Shown one piece after another: positions 17,643 to 26,550 of a stretch of 64,000 bases of DNA; within the stretch, counting starts at the first letter, position 1; each line of letters opens with the position of its first letter. The stretch comes from Niastella populi (lineage in GTDB: Bacteria; Bacteroidota; Bacteroidia; Chitinophagales; Chitinophagaceae): contig NZ_LWBP01000067.1 of assembly GCF_002078015.1 (NCBI RefSeq), positions 1 to 64,000 of the forward strand, read 5' to 3'. The notes beneath the pieces are model-generated. The model was not told the origin of the DNA. It did no database searches and saw only the letters and a list, made by a program, of their open reading frames with translations. A program made the translations under genes and the position numbers.

Positions 17643-18599
17643 ATGCTGCAAAAACTGATTTATTGCCTCCTGGGCACCGGCTTGTGCATCGTTCTTACTT
17701 CGTACAGAACAGCTCCTGCCCTGCCCTGGCCCGTAAAACACGGCATCAATACCATCATTATTGATGCAGGTCACGGTGGTCGCGATCCGGGCGCCCATGG
17801 CCGCATTTCCACTGAAAAAAAGGTTTGCCTGGCCATTGCCCTCAACCTGGGCAGGCAACTGAAAGCACAATTCCCCGATACCAAGATTTATTATACCCGC
17901 ATGACGGATAATTACCCGGAAATAAAGGCCCGGGCAGATTATGCAAATCGTAATAAAGGCGACCTGTTCATTTCTATCCACGCCAATGCAGCTCCCAGGA
18001 TCAAACACAAAAAGTTCATCGGCTACAAAACGGAAACTTACTATACCAGAAAAGGTAAAAAGCGCATAAAACATACCCGCCGGGTAAAAAAATACAAGAT
18101 CACCTACACCGATAATCCCATGCGCGGCGCCGAAACCTATATCTGGGCCGCCGACCGCTCGCAAATAAAAGGGGAATTTGTTTCGAACCGCATGGCCGAA
18201 GAAGTAGACAAAGGCGAATATGTGCCCAACCTCAATGACCCTGAATTTAAAGCCAAATCATTGTTATGGACCAAACGCTATTTTAATAAGAGCCTGCTGC
18301 TGGCTACGCTGGTGCAAAAAGAAATAGCAAAAAATACCCGAATGCTCAACCGGGGTGTTAAACAACGCAATGAAAAAGGCATTTGGGTATTACAGGCCAC
18401 CGCCATGCCCAGCATCCTGGTGGAAACCGGTTATATCACAAACAGCTCCGATGAGGCCTACCTCAACAGCAAACAGGGACAAACCGAAATAGCAAAGGCC
18501 ATTGTGAATGCCGTTAAGCGGTACCGGGCCGCCACTACCGGCACCTCCCAGCACCTCGGCGCCGTTCAGGGACAGAAAGCCGGGGCATCCCGGTCGTGA
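17643..18599 (+). CDS. N-acetylmuramoyl-L-alanine amidase (Amidase_3), copy 2
   Basis: Encodes 318 residues and is a clear paralogue of the preceding gene. A signal or anchor segment lies at about 1-20. The zinc ligands are His44 in DAGHGGRDPG, Glu58 in STEKKVCLAI and the His of LFISIHANA; the catalytic Glu is in ILVETGYITN. It shares the unusual basic insertion before RGAETYIWAADR, here RKGKKRIKHTRRVKKYK, strongly positive. The shared NRGVKQRNEKGIWVLQATAM block is nearly identical to copy 1. It should hydrolyse peptidoglycan in the periplasm. It has its own promoter, so the two copies are probably regulated separately. Tandem duplication within the locus is the simplest origin. Confidence 0.93.
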   Translation: MLQKLIYCLLGTGLCIVLTSYRTAPALPWPVKHGINTIIIDAGHGGRDPGAHGRISTEKKVCLAIALNLGRQLKAQFPDTKIYYTRMTDNYPEIKARADYANRNKGDLFISIHANAAPRIKHKKFIGYKTETYYTRKGKKRIKHTRRVKKYKITYTDNPMRGAETYIWAADRSQIKGEFVSNRMAEEVDKGEYVPNLNDPEFKAKSLLWTKRYFNKSLLLATLVQKEIAKNTRMLNRGVKQRNEKGIWVLQATAMPSILVETGYITNSSDEAYLNSKQGQTEIAKAIVNAVKRYRAATTGTSQHLGAVQGQKAGASRS

Positions 18600-18654
18600 C
18601 ACGCGATCACCACTCACCCATTCACCACTCATCAACTAAAACCCGCCATCCCAT

Positions 18655-18702
18655 GTCAACCTGTCAACTAGTTAACCTGTGAACTAGTTAACTTATCAAC
18701 TG
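18655..18702. repeat. Octamer array (GTYRACNN family), six units
   Basis: Six consecutive 8-base units run from GTCAACCT through GTTAACTT to ATCAACTG. The consensus GTYRACNN also forms arrays at 34358, 40306 and 48422. The array lies between the second amidase gene and the MCE gene. It may form hairpins because GTTAAC and GTCAAC/GTTGAC are self-complementary or mutually complementary. Confidence 0.85.
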
Positions 18703-18869
18703 GCCTGTATTTCAATTTTTTATACTTTTGCTTGCAATTGACCGTTGTAAAGGGCAACCTTTGAAACAAAACCGGTCAGATTGAAACCGCCCGTGCTATT
18801 TTTTCGCCCTTATGTGAACAATTGCACGAATGGAATTGTCTGGCCATTGAAAACATCATAGTAATACAG

Positions 18870-19838
18870 ATGAAAATCTCCAATGAAACTAAAGTAGGCG
18901 CATTAACCGCGATCGCGATCACTGTGCTTATTCTTGGCTTTAATTTTTTGAAAGGAAAAAGTGCCCGTGGTAAGGAAGTGTTTGCAGTTTTTCCGAATGT
19001 AGAAAAACTTGTCGTATCGAACCCTGTTAAAATCAATGGTTTACAGGTAGGTAAAGTAACCGATTTGCAGGAAATAGATAAAAACATGAGCGGTATTCTG
19101 GTTACCTTAACCCTTACCAAGGACCTGAACATTCCGAAAAATTCGGTGGCGGTTCTCAATGCTGAGCTATTGGGTAGCGGGGAGGTCGATATCCATCTGG
19201 GCAACGGGTCAAACTACGTGCAGGAAGGCGACACCCTTCGTACCGAACGCACATTGGGGTTAACCGACAGATTTCAGAAATCATTGGACCCCGCTATCAA
19301 CAATATCAATAAAACATTGCTCTCGCTCGATGAAGTGTTGCAAAAGCTCAACACCGTGCTCGACCCCAATACCCGCAATAATTTACAGGGCATCATCGCC
19401 AACCTGGCCATGTCGTCCCGTTCGCTTGAGCAATTGCTGAATACCGAAAGCGGTATGCTGGCCAAATCGATCGGCAACCTGAATGTTATTACATCCAACT
19501 TCGCGCGTAATGGTCCAAAGATCGACAGCACTTTCACCAACCTGCAAATTGCAACCGACAAACTGTCGAAGGCAAAAATTGCGGAAGCTATTGAAAGCAT
19601 GCAGCGTACCATGGCCAGGCTTGAAGCAGGCATCGCCAAGATCGACAGCAAGGAAGGCACTGTTGGCCTGCTGTTAAATGATCGCAAATTGTACGATGAG
19701 ATCCGCCTCACTAATCGCAGTTTGACTATCTTGCTCGACGACCTGCGGGTAAATCCGAAACGTTATATTAATATATCCCTGTTTGGTTCAAAAGACAAAA
19801 GGGGACCGTTAAAAGCCCCGCTCGACACACTGAAATAA
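18870..19838 (+). CDS. MlaD/MCE family lipid-transport protein
   Basis: Encodes 322 residues from the ATG at 18870; a TTG further upstream is in frame but adds a non-family extension. A single membrane segment at about 8-27 (VGALTAIAITVLILGFNFLKG) anchors it in the inner membrane. The MCE domain follows at about 35-115 (VFAVFPNVEKLVVSNPVKIN, GLQVGKVTDL), then a long helical tail with DPAINNINKTLLSLDEVLQK. MCE proteins form rings that move lipids between membranes, usually with an MlaE-type permease and MlaF-type ATPase; neither is encoded here. It lies 17 bases before the OstA-like gene, a likely operon. A TACTTTTG box at 18723-18730 may be its promoter. Confidence 0.92.
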   Translation: MKISNETKVGALTAIAITVLILGFNFLKGKSARGKEVFAVFPNVEKLVVSNPVKINGLQVGKVTDLQEIDKNMSGILVTLTLTKDLNIPKNSVAVLNAELLGSGEVDIHLGNGSNYVQEGDTLRTERTLGLTDRFQKSLDPAINNINKTLLSLDEVLQKLNTVLDPNTRNNLQGIIANLAMSSRSLEQLLNTESGMLAKSIGNLNVITSNFARNGPKIDSTFTNLQIATDKLSKAKIAEAIESMQRTMARLEAGIAKIDSKEGTVGLLLNDRKLYDEIRLTNRSLTILLDDLRVNPKRYINISLFGSKDKRGPLKAPLDTLK

Positions 19839-19855
19839 TAAGGAAAGCTTAATAA

Positions 19856-21847
19856 ATGATACGATATGTGTTGTCGCTGATAATAACGCTGGTTGCGTTG
19901 TTGTCTATCGGCAAAGTACATTCCCAGGTAATTACCACCCGGCCCGGCTCAGATACTATGAAAGTAGTTAACCTGATCAATGCCGACCGGCTTAGCTATA
20001 AACGACCAGATTCATTGACCGACCTGCAAATGCTGGCCGGTAATGTTCAGTTACGGCAGGGCAATACACTCATCAATTGCGATAGCGCCGTATGGAATAA
20101 GAAAACGCGGTTTGTTGAAGCATTCGGTAATGTACACATCATCGACAACGATACGGTGAACATAAGATCGCAGTACCTGCAATATTATGTAGATACCAAA
20201 ATAGCCAATCTCAAAAACAATGTATCGCTAACCGACAGCAAAAGCACCCTGTACACCAATGAGCTGCAATACGATCTCAATACCAAGATCGGCGAATACC
20301 ATAATGGCGGCAAACTCATCAATCAACAATCGGTACTAACCAGTAAAGAAGGTATTTATTACGAGGAGCTGAAAGATGTATATTTTAAAAAGAATGTATA
20401 CCTGAAAGACCCCAAATACACGCTGAAGACCGATTCCCTGATATACAACACCGCCAGCCAGATAGCTACATTCATTGCCCCCACTACCATTATCGACAGC
20501 GCCAATCGCGTGATTCAAACCAGCGATGGGTTTTACGATACCCGCAACCGCAAAGCGTTTTTTGGACAACGGCCTGTATTGAAAGATGGCCCGGTAACGG
20601 TAGTAGCCACTTCCATCGCCACCGACGACAGTACCGGCATAAGCATTTTGCGCGGCAATGCGGTATATGTAGATACCGCCCAGGGCATTTCGGTGCTGGC
20701 CAACCGCATCGATGCCAACCGCAACGACGGCACCTTCCTCGCCACCCAACATCCCCTGCTGATCATAAAACAGGATAAAGACTCGATTTATATTACCGCC
20801 GATACCCTGTACTCGGGCCGGCTCAGCAAATTACCCGGCGGCTATGGGTCGAAAGACAGCAGCAGCCTGCTGTCCGATACCAACCGCCTGCAACGCGATA
20901 CCAGTTTCCGCAAACGCGATTCCGCCTTGCTGCAGGGCGATAGTATTATGAACCTGGCAAAAGATTCGGCCAGCCTGCGCGATACCAGTAAAATACCAAC
21001 GGCCATTGCCCGCGTTGATATCGATGATGCTGCCTTTGTGCCAACAGATAGCAGCACGATGCAGCCCGACACAACCGTAAGCCCGAAAAATATTACCAAA
21101 GACAAAGCACCCGCGCTTACATTACAAAAACCGCCGCCAAATAAGAATGGCGCCAAACTGGCGCCGGCAGCCGGTAAAACCGCCGGCAAACCGGCAACGG
21201 CAACCACCGATAACAAAAACGACAGTACCGACCGGTTCTTCCAGGCATGGCACCATGTGCGCATTTTCTCCGATTCCATGCAGGCCATTTCTGACAGCCT
21301 CTGGTATTCGGGCAAGGACTCTGTTTTCAGGTTGTATACCGACCCTGTTCTGTGGGCCAGCAACAGCCAGATCACCGGCGATACCATTTACCTGTACACC
21401 AAAAACAAAAACCCCGATCGTTTATACGTATTCGAAAACGGGTTTGCCATCAACCTCGGCGATAAGGAAATGTATAACCAGATAAAAGGCAACCGCCTGC
21501 ATGGTTACTTCAATAACGGGGAAATTGATTATATGCGGGCGCAGGGCAATGCCGAAAGCGTATATTACGTTAAAGACGACAAGGGATACGTGAAGGGCAT
21601 CAATAACGCTACCAGCGATATTATCGACCTTCGCTTCAAAAATAAAGAACTGAACAAAGTAGTCTTCATCAGCGAAGTGACCGGTACCTTATACCCGGTG
21701 CGGCAGGCCACTGAAGAAAATAAATTTCTCCGCAACTTCAGATGGCTCGAAGATAAACGGCCCAAAACAAAGTTTGAACTGTTCGAAGACGTAAAACCAG
21801 TAATAAAGACAGACGAGGATAGCGAAACGACAAAAGGCCAGCAGTAG
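19856..21847 (+). CDS. OstA/LptA-like periplasmic protein
   Basis: Encodes 663 residues with a signal peptide (about 1-24, ending KVHSQ). Repeated beta-jellyroll-type segments of the OstA/LptA family fill about 45-320, for example LAGNVQLRQGNTLINCDSAV and NVHIIDNDTVNIRSQYLQYY. A low-complexity, Ser/Asp/Lys/Pro-rich linker follows at about 330-450. A second OstA-like block at about 455-620 contains DGSIM-free but similar patterns, such as HVRIFSDSMQAISDSLWYSG. LptA-type proteins bridge LPS across the periplasm, but this one is three times longer than E. coli LptA. It is probably co-transcribed with the MCE gene, and the TraB-like gene follows 47 bases later. A role with the nearby LptD-like protein is inferred. 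Confidence 0.82.
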   Translation: MIRYVLSLIITLVALLSIGKVHSQVITTRPGSDTMKVVNLINADRLSYKRPDSLTDLQMLAGNVQLRQGNTLINCDSAVWNKKTRFVEAFGNVHIIDNDTVNIRSQYLQYYVDTKIANLKNNVSLTDSKSTLYTNELQYDLNTKIGEYHNGGKLINQQSVLTSKEGIYYEELKDVYFKKNVYLKDPKYTLKTDSLIYNTASQIATFIAPTTIIDSANRVIQTSDGFYDTRNRKAFFGQRPVLKDGPVTVVATSIATDDSTGISILRGNAVYVDTAQGISVLANRIDANRNDGTFLATQHPLLIIKQDKDSIYITADTLYSGRLSKLPGGYGSKDSSSLLSDTNRLQRDTSFRKRDSALLQGDSIMNLAKDSASLRDTSKIPTAIARVDIDDAAFVPTDSSTMQPDTTVSPKNITKDKAPALTLQKPPPNKNGAKLAPAAGKTAGKPATATTDNKNDSTDRFFQAWHHVRIFSDSMQAISDSLWYSGKDSVFRLYTDPVLWASNSQITGDTIYLYTKNKNPDRLYVFENGFAINLGDKEMYNQIKGNRLHGYFNNGEIDYMRAQGNAESVYYVKDDKGYVKGINNATSDIIDLRFKNKELNKVVFISEVTGTLYPVRQATEENKFLRNFRWLEDKRPKTKFELFEDVKPVIKTDEDSETTKGQQ

Positions 21848-21894
21848 GGACAAACCAAAAAAATTAACCAAAACACATTTGTAAACCCCTTCTT

Positions 21895-24800
21895 ATGTAC
21901 CTCATTCGATACGCATTTTGCCTTCTGGCATTATGTATTGTAGCCACCTGCACCTACGGCCAGCAAAACTATCCCAAAAGCCTGTTATGGCGCATTTCAG
22001 GTAAAGGGCTCCAACACCCCTCCTATCTTTTCGGCACCATTCACCTCACCGATAAACGATTGTTCAAACTGGGCGATTCGGTTTTCAATGCCATTGAAAG
22101 CACCGAAGGATTTGCCATGGAGGTAAATCCCGATGAAATGGGCGCCTGGTATATCAATAAAGCCATCAATGAAGCCGAAGGCGCACCGTTGAACGAGCTC
22201 CTTGACGAAAACGACTTTAAAAAATACAGTACCGCCCTGGCAAAGAAATTTAAAAAGCCGGCGGCTGAAATAACCACCCGCGACATTGTTGCAGAAAAGA
22301 ACAAATGGATGGCCGATTACCTCGAGAAAGGCGAAATGGCCACCTTCCTCGATGCTTATCTGTATAATATCGCCCGCCGCCAGGGCAAATGGGTGGGCGG
22401 TGTGGAAGATATTACCGATCAGACAGGGCTGTTAGATGACCTGGTTGACAAAACCGATATCGACATGCTGTTGGCCAACGATACGTCTATCATTAAAAGA
22501 TCTGCCAACAACATGGTAGAGCGTATGATCAACATGTATGTGAACCAGGACCTTACCGGCATTGAAAGCATAACCGCTAACCAGTCGGCCGAATACAACG
22601 ACCTGTTGCTGATAAGACGTAATGTAAAAATGGCGCGGCGTATCGACAGCCTTACCGCCCTGCGTACCATGTTCATTGCCGTTGGCGCCGCCCACCTGCC
22701 CGGCGACAGTGGCGTAATACACCTGTTACGCGCAAGCGGTTTTACGGTAGAACCGGTTTACGCTTCCCAAAAGATCGATGCCGCCAGTTACACTTTTAAA
22801 GAAGTAAAACTACCCTGGACCGAAAGTGAAGACAAACAGGGACTGTACAAAGTATCGATGCCCGGAAATGCGATCGACCTCAAGCTCTTTGGCTTTATAG
22901 ACGTAAAATTCGTGTTCGATATTTTTACGCTGTCGAACTACTGTACCATGTCGGTTGTCAATCCGCGCTCGAACGTAAATAAAGACAGCATGTTACAGGA
23001 ACTGGCCCAACGCATGTTCCATACAACGGGGAAGATCCCTGCAAAGAATGTGAGCAACGGCGGCATCGAAGGCAAAGAATACATTCATACCCTTATGGGG
23101 CAAAAGATCCGCATGCAGGCATTCCTGTATGATAACATAGCCTATGTGGCATTTATGAATGCGGTTAAAAAAGAAATGCTCACTTCAGAAGATGCCGAAC
23201 GCTTTTTCAAATCATTTACCATTACAAAAAAACAACTGGTGGCCGAAGGCGACCAGGCATTTACCGATTCGGTAATGGGAATAAGTGTCATTACCCCGGC
23301 TAAACTCACTTATAATAAAAAACTAAGCGTCGACAGCGATGGCTGGCACATCAGCGCCTTCGCCGGCGTGGATATGTTGAACGGGCGGTATGTAATGTTA
23401 TTTTCGAAAGATATTTACCCCGGTCACTACCTCAGCAGCGATTCAACTATTCAACAGGGGCTGGTAAGAAGCCTCGCCTCGCAATACCCACACCTGAAGG
23501 TCGACAGCTTAAGCGTACAGGGCTATAACGCCATTATGCTGAAAGGGGCCAATGCAGAACAACCCGGTATTTATATGCAGGCCCTGTCGGTGATCCTGAA
23601 CAATCGCAATGTCGTTCTGCTGGTAATAAGCGATTCGGCACAAATGCAGCAACGCGAAACCCGGAAGATCTTCAGTTCGCTGCGGATCATCGCCCCCGCC
23701 GCATTGCCCTGGAAAGTATATACAACGGGCGATTCGCTGTTCTCGGCCCGCGTGCCTGGCCCGTTCAGGACCTGGTATTCCGAATCGAACTCCTATTCTT
23801 ATTCATTCGATACCACAACGGCCAGTTCCTACTATATTATGCCCGACACGTTGGGGAAATACACCTGGTTTAAAAATGACAGCCTGTTCTGGGAGAATAC
23901 GGCAAGCCGCTTTAAAGGCGTTAACAAACTTATAAGTAAAACCAGTATCAGGTATAACGGGCAGCCGGCCCTCGAACTGTTGACGAAAGAAGAGGCGGCT
24001 TATAAAAGAATGCGACTGATCCTGCACGATGACAAAGTGATGCAGGTAATGGTCATAGGCGATAGCAACTTCGTTCATAGCTACAATGCAACCGAATTCC
24101 TGAACAGCTTTCGCATCAACACTTCGCAGCAACAGCCCGATTTTATAACTAAGTCAAAAACCACCCTGTTGCTGCAGGACCTGAGCAGCCCCGATTCGGC
24201 AACGCGGGTTGATGCCGCCTATTCCCTTATGAGCATTGAATTCTGCAAAGAGGATGTTTCGCAGCTAAATGAGGCCCTGTTCAAACAGTACGATACCCTG
24301 GAGGGAATGTTGGATCATAATTATGTGAATATGCGCTTGGGCATGAAACTGGCCGCCCTGAAAGACCCTTCTACCATTTCATACATAAAAGAAAAGTATG
24401 CATCGCTCACCGGATTAAACGATGACCAACGGAACACAGCGCTGGCAACCCTGGCCGCATTTAAAACCGGGGAAAGCTATAATACCCTCGCCCGGTTGAT
24501 TGACCAGTACGGTGCACCGAAAAAGGAAATCGATTACCAGTGTATACAATCGTTTAACGACAGCCTTGCATTGACGGTCACCATATTCAATACGCTGCAG
24601 AAACTGGCCAAAGACAGTGCGCATTGTATGCAGGTAGCTGAAACTATCAATAACCTGCGCGACAGCGGTTATATAAATAAAGTACAACTGGCGCCTTTAC
24701 AAAACGATTATATCGTAAACGCCAAAAAATTACTGCCCGCGGTAAAAAAAGAAGAGGTAACACCCTGGCACATCAACGAACTGCTGAAATTGACAGCCAG

Positions 24801-25341
24801 TTTCAATACAACGGCCGGGAATGCGGTATTGAAAAGTTACCTGGCGGTAAAAGACCTGTATATAAAAAGAGAGGCCGTTATACAACTCATAAAAAACAAA
24901 CAGCAGGTTCCGGCCGGCGAGCTCCTGAAACTTGCCGCAGACAGGCAGATGAGAAGCTACTTCTACCGGTCGCTTAAAGAGTTGAAAAAAACAGCCATGT
25001 TCCCAAAACAATATGCAACACAACCGGCCTTTGCAGAAGCCGCTGTTCATGAAATTGCCGCCGATGATTATGACGTAAAAAAGATCAGTTTCCTCACTAA
25101 AAAAACGGCCGCTTACAAAGGCAAAACCTATACATTTTATCTGTACCGCGTGATGCTGGAAGATGATGAACCTGCCGGTTACCTTGGCATCGCCGGCGGT
25201 TATAAACCAGGCAGTGTATCATTGGAAACAGCTATTGACCTGAGCGGCGTAAACTGGGAAGCAACCTACTCGGCCAGCAAAGTGAATACACAGTTTAAAT
25301 CTTTTCTAAAAAGAATGGAGAATGCTTACGAGCCTGAATAA
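21895..25341 (+). CDS. Very large TraB/GumN family protein with extra modules
   Basis: Encodes 1148 residues, about four times a normal TraB/GumN protein. A signal peptide covers about 1-22. The TraB/GumN domain spans about 25-300 with both hallmark GxxH motifs: GTIH at 47-50 (YLFGTIHLTD) and GAAH at 264-267 (FIAVGAAHLPGDSG). From family knowledge these suggest metal-dependent protease-like chemistry. Beyond it, three modules of about 150 residues each end in a similar motif: FFKSFTI (about 437), IFSSLRI (about 592) and FLNSFRI (about 735). The last 400 residues are helix-rich and HEAT-like in places (SSPDSATRVDAAYSLMS). No second catalytic domain was recognised. The role in the envelope block is unknown. 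Confidence 0.8.
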   Translation: MYLIRYAFCLLALCIVATCTYGQQNYPKSLLWRISGKGLQHPSYLFGTIHLTDKRLFKLGDSVFNAIESTEGFAMEVNPDEMGAWYINKAINEAEGAPLNELLDENDFKKYSTALAKKFKKPAAEITTRDIVAEKNKWMADYLEKGEMATFLDAYLYNIARRQGKWVGGVEDITDQTGLLDDLVDKTDIDMLLANDTSIIKRSANNMVERMINMYVNQDLTGIESITANQSAEYNDLLLIRRNVKMARRIDSLTALRTMFIAVGAAHLPGDSGVIHLLRASGFTVEPVYASQKIDAASYTFKEVKLPWTESEDKQGLYKVSMPGNAIDLKLFGFIDVKFVFDIFTLSNYCTMSVVNPRSNVNKDSMLQELAQRMFHTTGKIPAKNVSNGGIEGKEYIHTLMGQKIRMQAFLYDNIAYVAFMNAVKKEMLTSEDAERFFKSFTITKKQLVAEGDQAFTDSVMGISVITPAKLTYNKKLSVDSDGWHISAFAGVDMLNGRYVMLFSKDIYPGHYLSSDSTIQQGLVRSLASQYPHLKVDSLSVQGYNAIMLKGANAEQPGIYMQALSVILNNRNVVLLVISDSAQMQQRETRKIFSSLRIIAPAALPWKVYTTGDSLFSARVPGPFRTWYSESNSYSYSFDTTTASSYYIMPDTLGKYTWFKNDSLFWENTASRFKGVNKLISKTSIRYNGQPALELLTKEEAAYKRMRLILHDDKVMQVMVIGDSNFVHSYNATEFLNSFRINTSQQQPDFITKSKTTLLLQDLSSPDSATRVDAAYSLMSIEFCKEDVSQLNEALFKQYDTLEGMLDHNYVNMRLGMKLAALKDPSTISYIKEKYASLTGLNDDQRNTALATLAAFKTGESYNTLARLIDQYGAPKKEIDYQCIQSFNDSLALTVTIFNTLQKLAKDSAHCMQVAETINNLRDSGYINKVQLAPLQNDYIVNAKKLLPAVKKEEVTPWHINELLKLTASFNTTAGNAVLKSYLAVKDLYIKREAVIQLIKNKQQVPAGELLKLAADRQMRSYFYRSLKELKKTAMFPKQYATQPAFAEAAVHEIAADDYDVKKISFLTKKTAAYKGKTYTFYLYRVMLEDDEPAGYLGIAGGYKPGSVSLETAIDLSGVNWEATYSASKVNTQFKSFLKRMENAYEPE

Positions 25342-25388
25342 TTATTAGTTAAAATAGCGTTACACCGTTTTAACGGACAGTTAATCAA

Positions 25389-25396
25389 TACCTTTG
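25389..25396 (+). promoter_or_regulatory. Candidate -7 box in the 410-base gap after the TraB-like gene
   Basis: TACCTTTG matches TAnnTTTG; no clean TTG lies at the -33 position. It would give a leader of about 350 bases for the small barrel gene. The rest of the gap (25342-25751) holds three short hairpins (CCGTTTTAACGG near 25366, a GCGGG/CCCGC pair near 25520, CCGGTTTTCAACCGG near 25554) and no other gene that can be supported. Confidence 0.35.
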
Positions 25397-25751
25397 GCAT
25401 TATTTTCGTTTTTAGCTTACAATCCCGTCAGAACGAACCGGGCGGGCATTGATCAATACACCAGCTAAATAACGGTTAGGGATGTGTATGGTATAAACCA
25501 GTGAGCTTTGAAGTTACCCGCGGGGCCCGCTGTATTTCACCATTGCCCATTCACCGGTTTTCAACCGGCATTGGTAGCTGATTGTAGAGATGGTATTTAC
25601 TCATTGAAAATCAAAAATTGTTTTTAATGAAACAGCCATGTTGGAATTTTCAATATAACATATATGTAAATGAAAATTTTGCCATGGTATGTTCCCCGTC
25701 CGAACGGGTCGTAAGGGCGGGCTGCTGGCAAAAACCAATAAATATTTTCAG

Positions 25752-26210
25752 ATGAAAAAGATCTCCATAACCCTGCCCGTTATATTGTTGAGCATTTTAT
25801 TTTGCCAGCGTGCTGCAGCACAGGATTACCGGTTTGCAGCAGGTGTGCGGCTCAGCAACTCCTCTCCTACTTTAAGCAATGCCATTTCGGGTAAGTTCTT
25901 TGCTACCGATAAAACGGCCATTGAAGGCCTGGTTGCCTGGGGTAACCGTTTCGGTATCGGCGCATTGATTGAAATACACAACAGGTTCAATACTCCGGGA
26001 CTAAGCTGGTATTATGGGGGTGGCGTATATGTGGGATTTCAGGATAGTGACACCTACCTGGGCCCTACCGGTATCATAGGCCTGGATTATAAATTCACCA
26101 ATGCGCCGGTAAACCTTTCGCTCGACTGGAAACCTGAGCTGGACATTATTCCCGATATCAATTTTATTCCCGATGCATTTGCGCTTACCATCCGGTTTGC
26201 GTTGAAATAA
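25752..26210 (+). CDS. Small outer-membrane beta-barrel protein
   Basis: Encodes 152 residues from the ATG at 25752. An in-frame ATG at 25689 would add 21 residues in front of the signal peptide and is rejected. The signal peptide is about 1-23 (ISITLPVILLSILFC, cleaved after AAA). The mature part is eight or so alternating strands rich in Gly and aromatic residues, such as YRFAAGVRLSN, WYYGGGVYVGF and GIIGLDYKF, ending in FALTIRFALK, a typical barrel-closing strand. It resembles small eight-stranded OmpW/OmpX-size proteins. No specific function is assigned. A strong terminator hairpin follows. Confidence 0.75.
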   Translation: MKKISITLPVILLSILFCQRAAAQDYRFAAGVRLSNSSPTLSNAISGKFFATDKTAIEGLVAWGNRFGIGALIEIHNRFNTPGLSWYYGGGVYVGFQDSDTYLGPTGIIGLDYKFTNAPVNLSLDWKPELDIIPDINFIPDAFALTIRFALK

Positions 26211-26273
26211 AGGCAACGAGGCAACAAGGCAAAAGGCAACGAGCGAATACAGCGCTACCAATATTGTTTCTCA

Positions 26274-26322
26274 AAACTACAAAAGGATCACCTGCAGCCG
26301 GGTTGATCCTTTTGTAGTTTAT
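26274..26322 (+). terminator. Long-stem terminator after the barrel gene
   Basis: Seventeen-base perfect arms, AAACTACAAAAGGATCA (26274-26290) and its complement (26304-26320), enclose a 13-base loop. The distal arm is T-rich and followed by ATT. The hairpin can work in either direction but has no convergent partner, so it most likely ends the barrel transcript. Confidence 0.7.
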
Positions 26323-26327
26323 TACCT

Positions 26328-26359
26328 CATTATCCCATTATCACATTACCCAATTACCC
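26328..26359. repeat. Octamer array (CATTATCN family), four units
   Basis: Four 8-base units, CATTATCC, CATTATCA, CATTACCC and AATTACCC, follow the terminator. The same octamer forms five units at 42933-42972 and three degenerate units at 46850-46873. The remaining part of this 340-base gap (26211-26550) holds an AAGGCAACGAG-type direct repeat and the DeoR promoter. Confidence 0.75.
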
Positions 26360-26520
26360 CATGCAGCTTCTTTCTTATCAAGTCCAAATTATACATCCTA
26401 CATAATAAATTAACGCATAAAGCCGCAAACAAGGTGAAAGAAACTGTTGTCAACTGCTATATTTTGCTCATTTTATCCATATTTAATCATGTTTGTGCGT
26501 ATTTGTGCTACATTTCCCTT

Positions 26521-26528
26521 TATATTTG
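26521..26528 (+). promoter_or_regulatory. -7 box of the first DeoR-type gene
   Basis: TATATTTG matches the -7 consensus and lies 22 bases before the ATG. The paralogous gene at 33603 has the identical box at the same distance. Two direct copies of TTTGTGC lie just upstream (26492 and 26502 onward) and might be operator halves. Confidence 0.55.
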
Positions 26529-26550
26529 ATCTGAAACCAACCTAACACGT

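Noticed and set aside
18822-18869. Upstream TTG start for the MCE gene
   Set aside because: The extension precedes the natural membrane segment with a non-typical sequence, while ATG 18870 gives the usual short cytoplasmic N-terminus.
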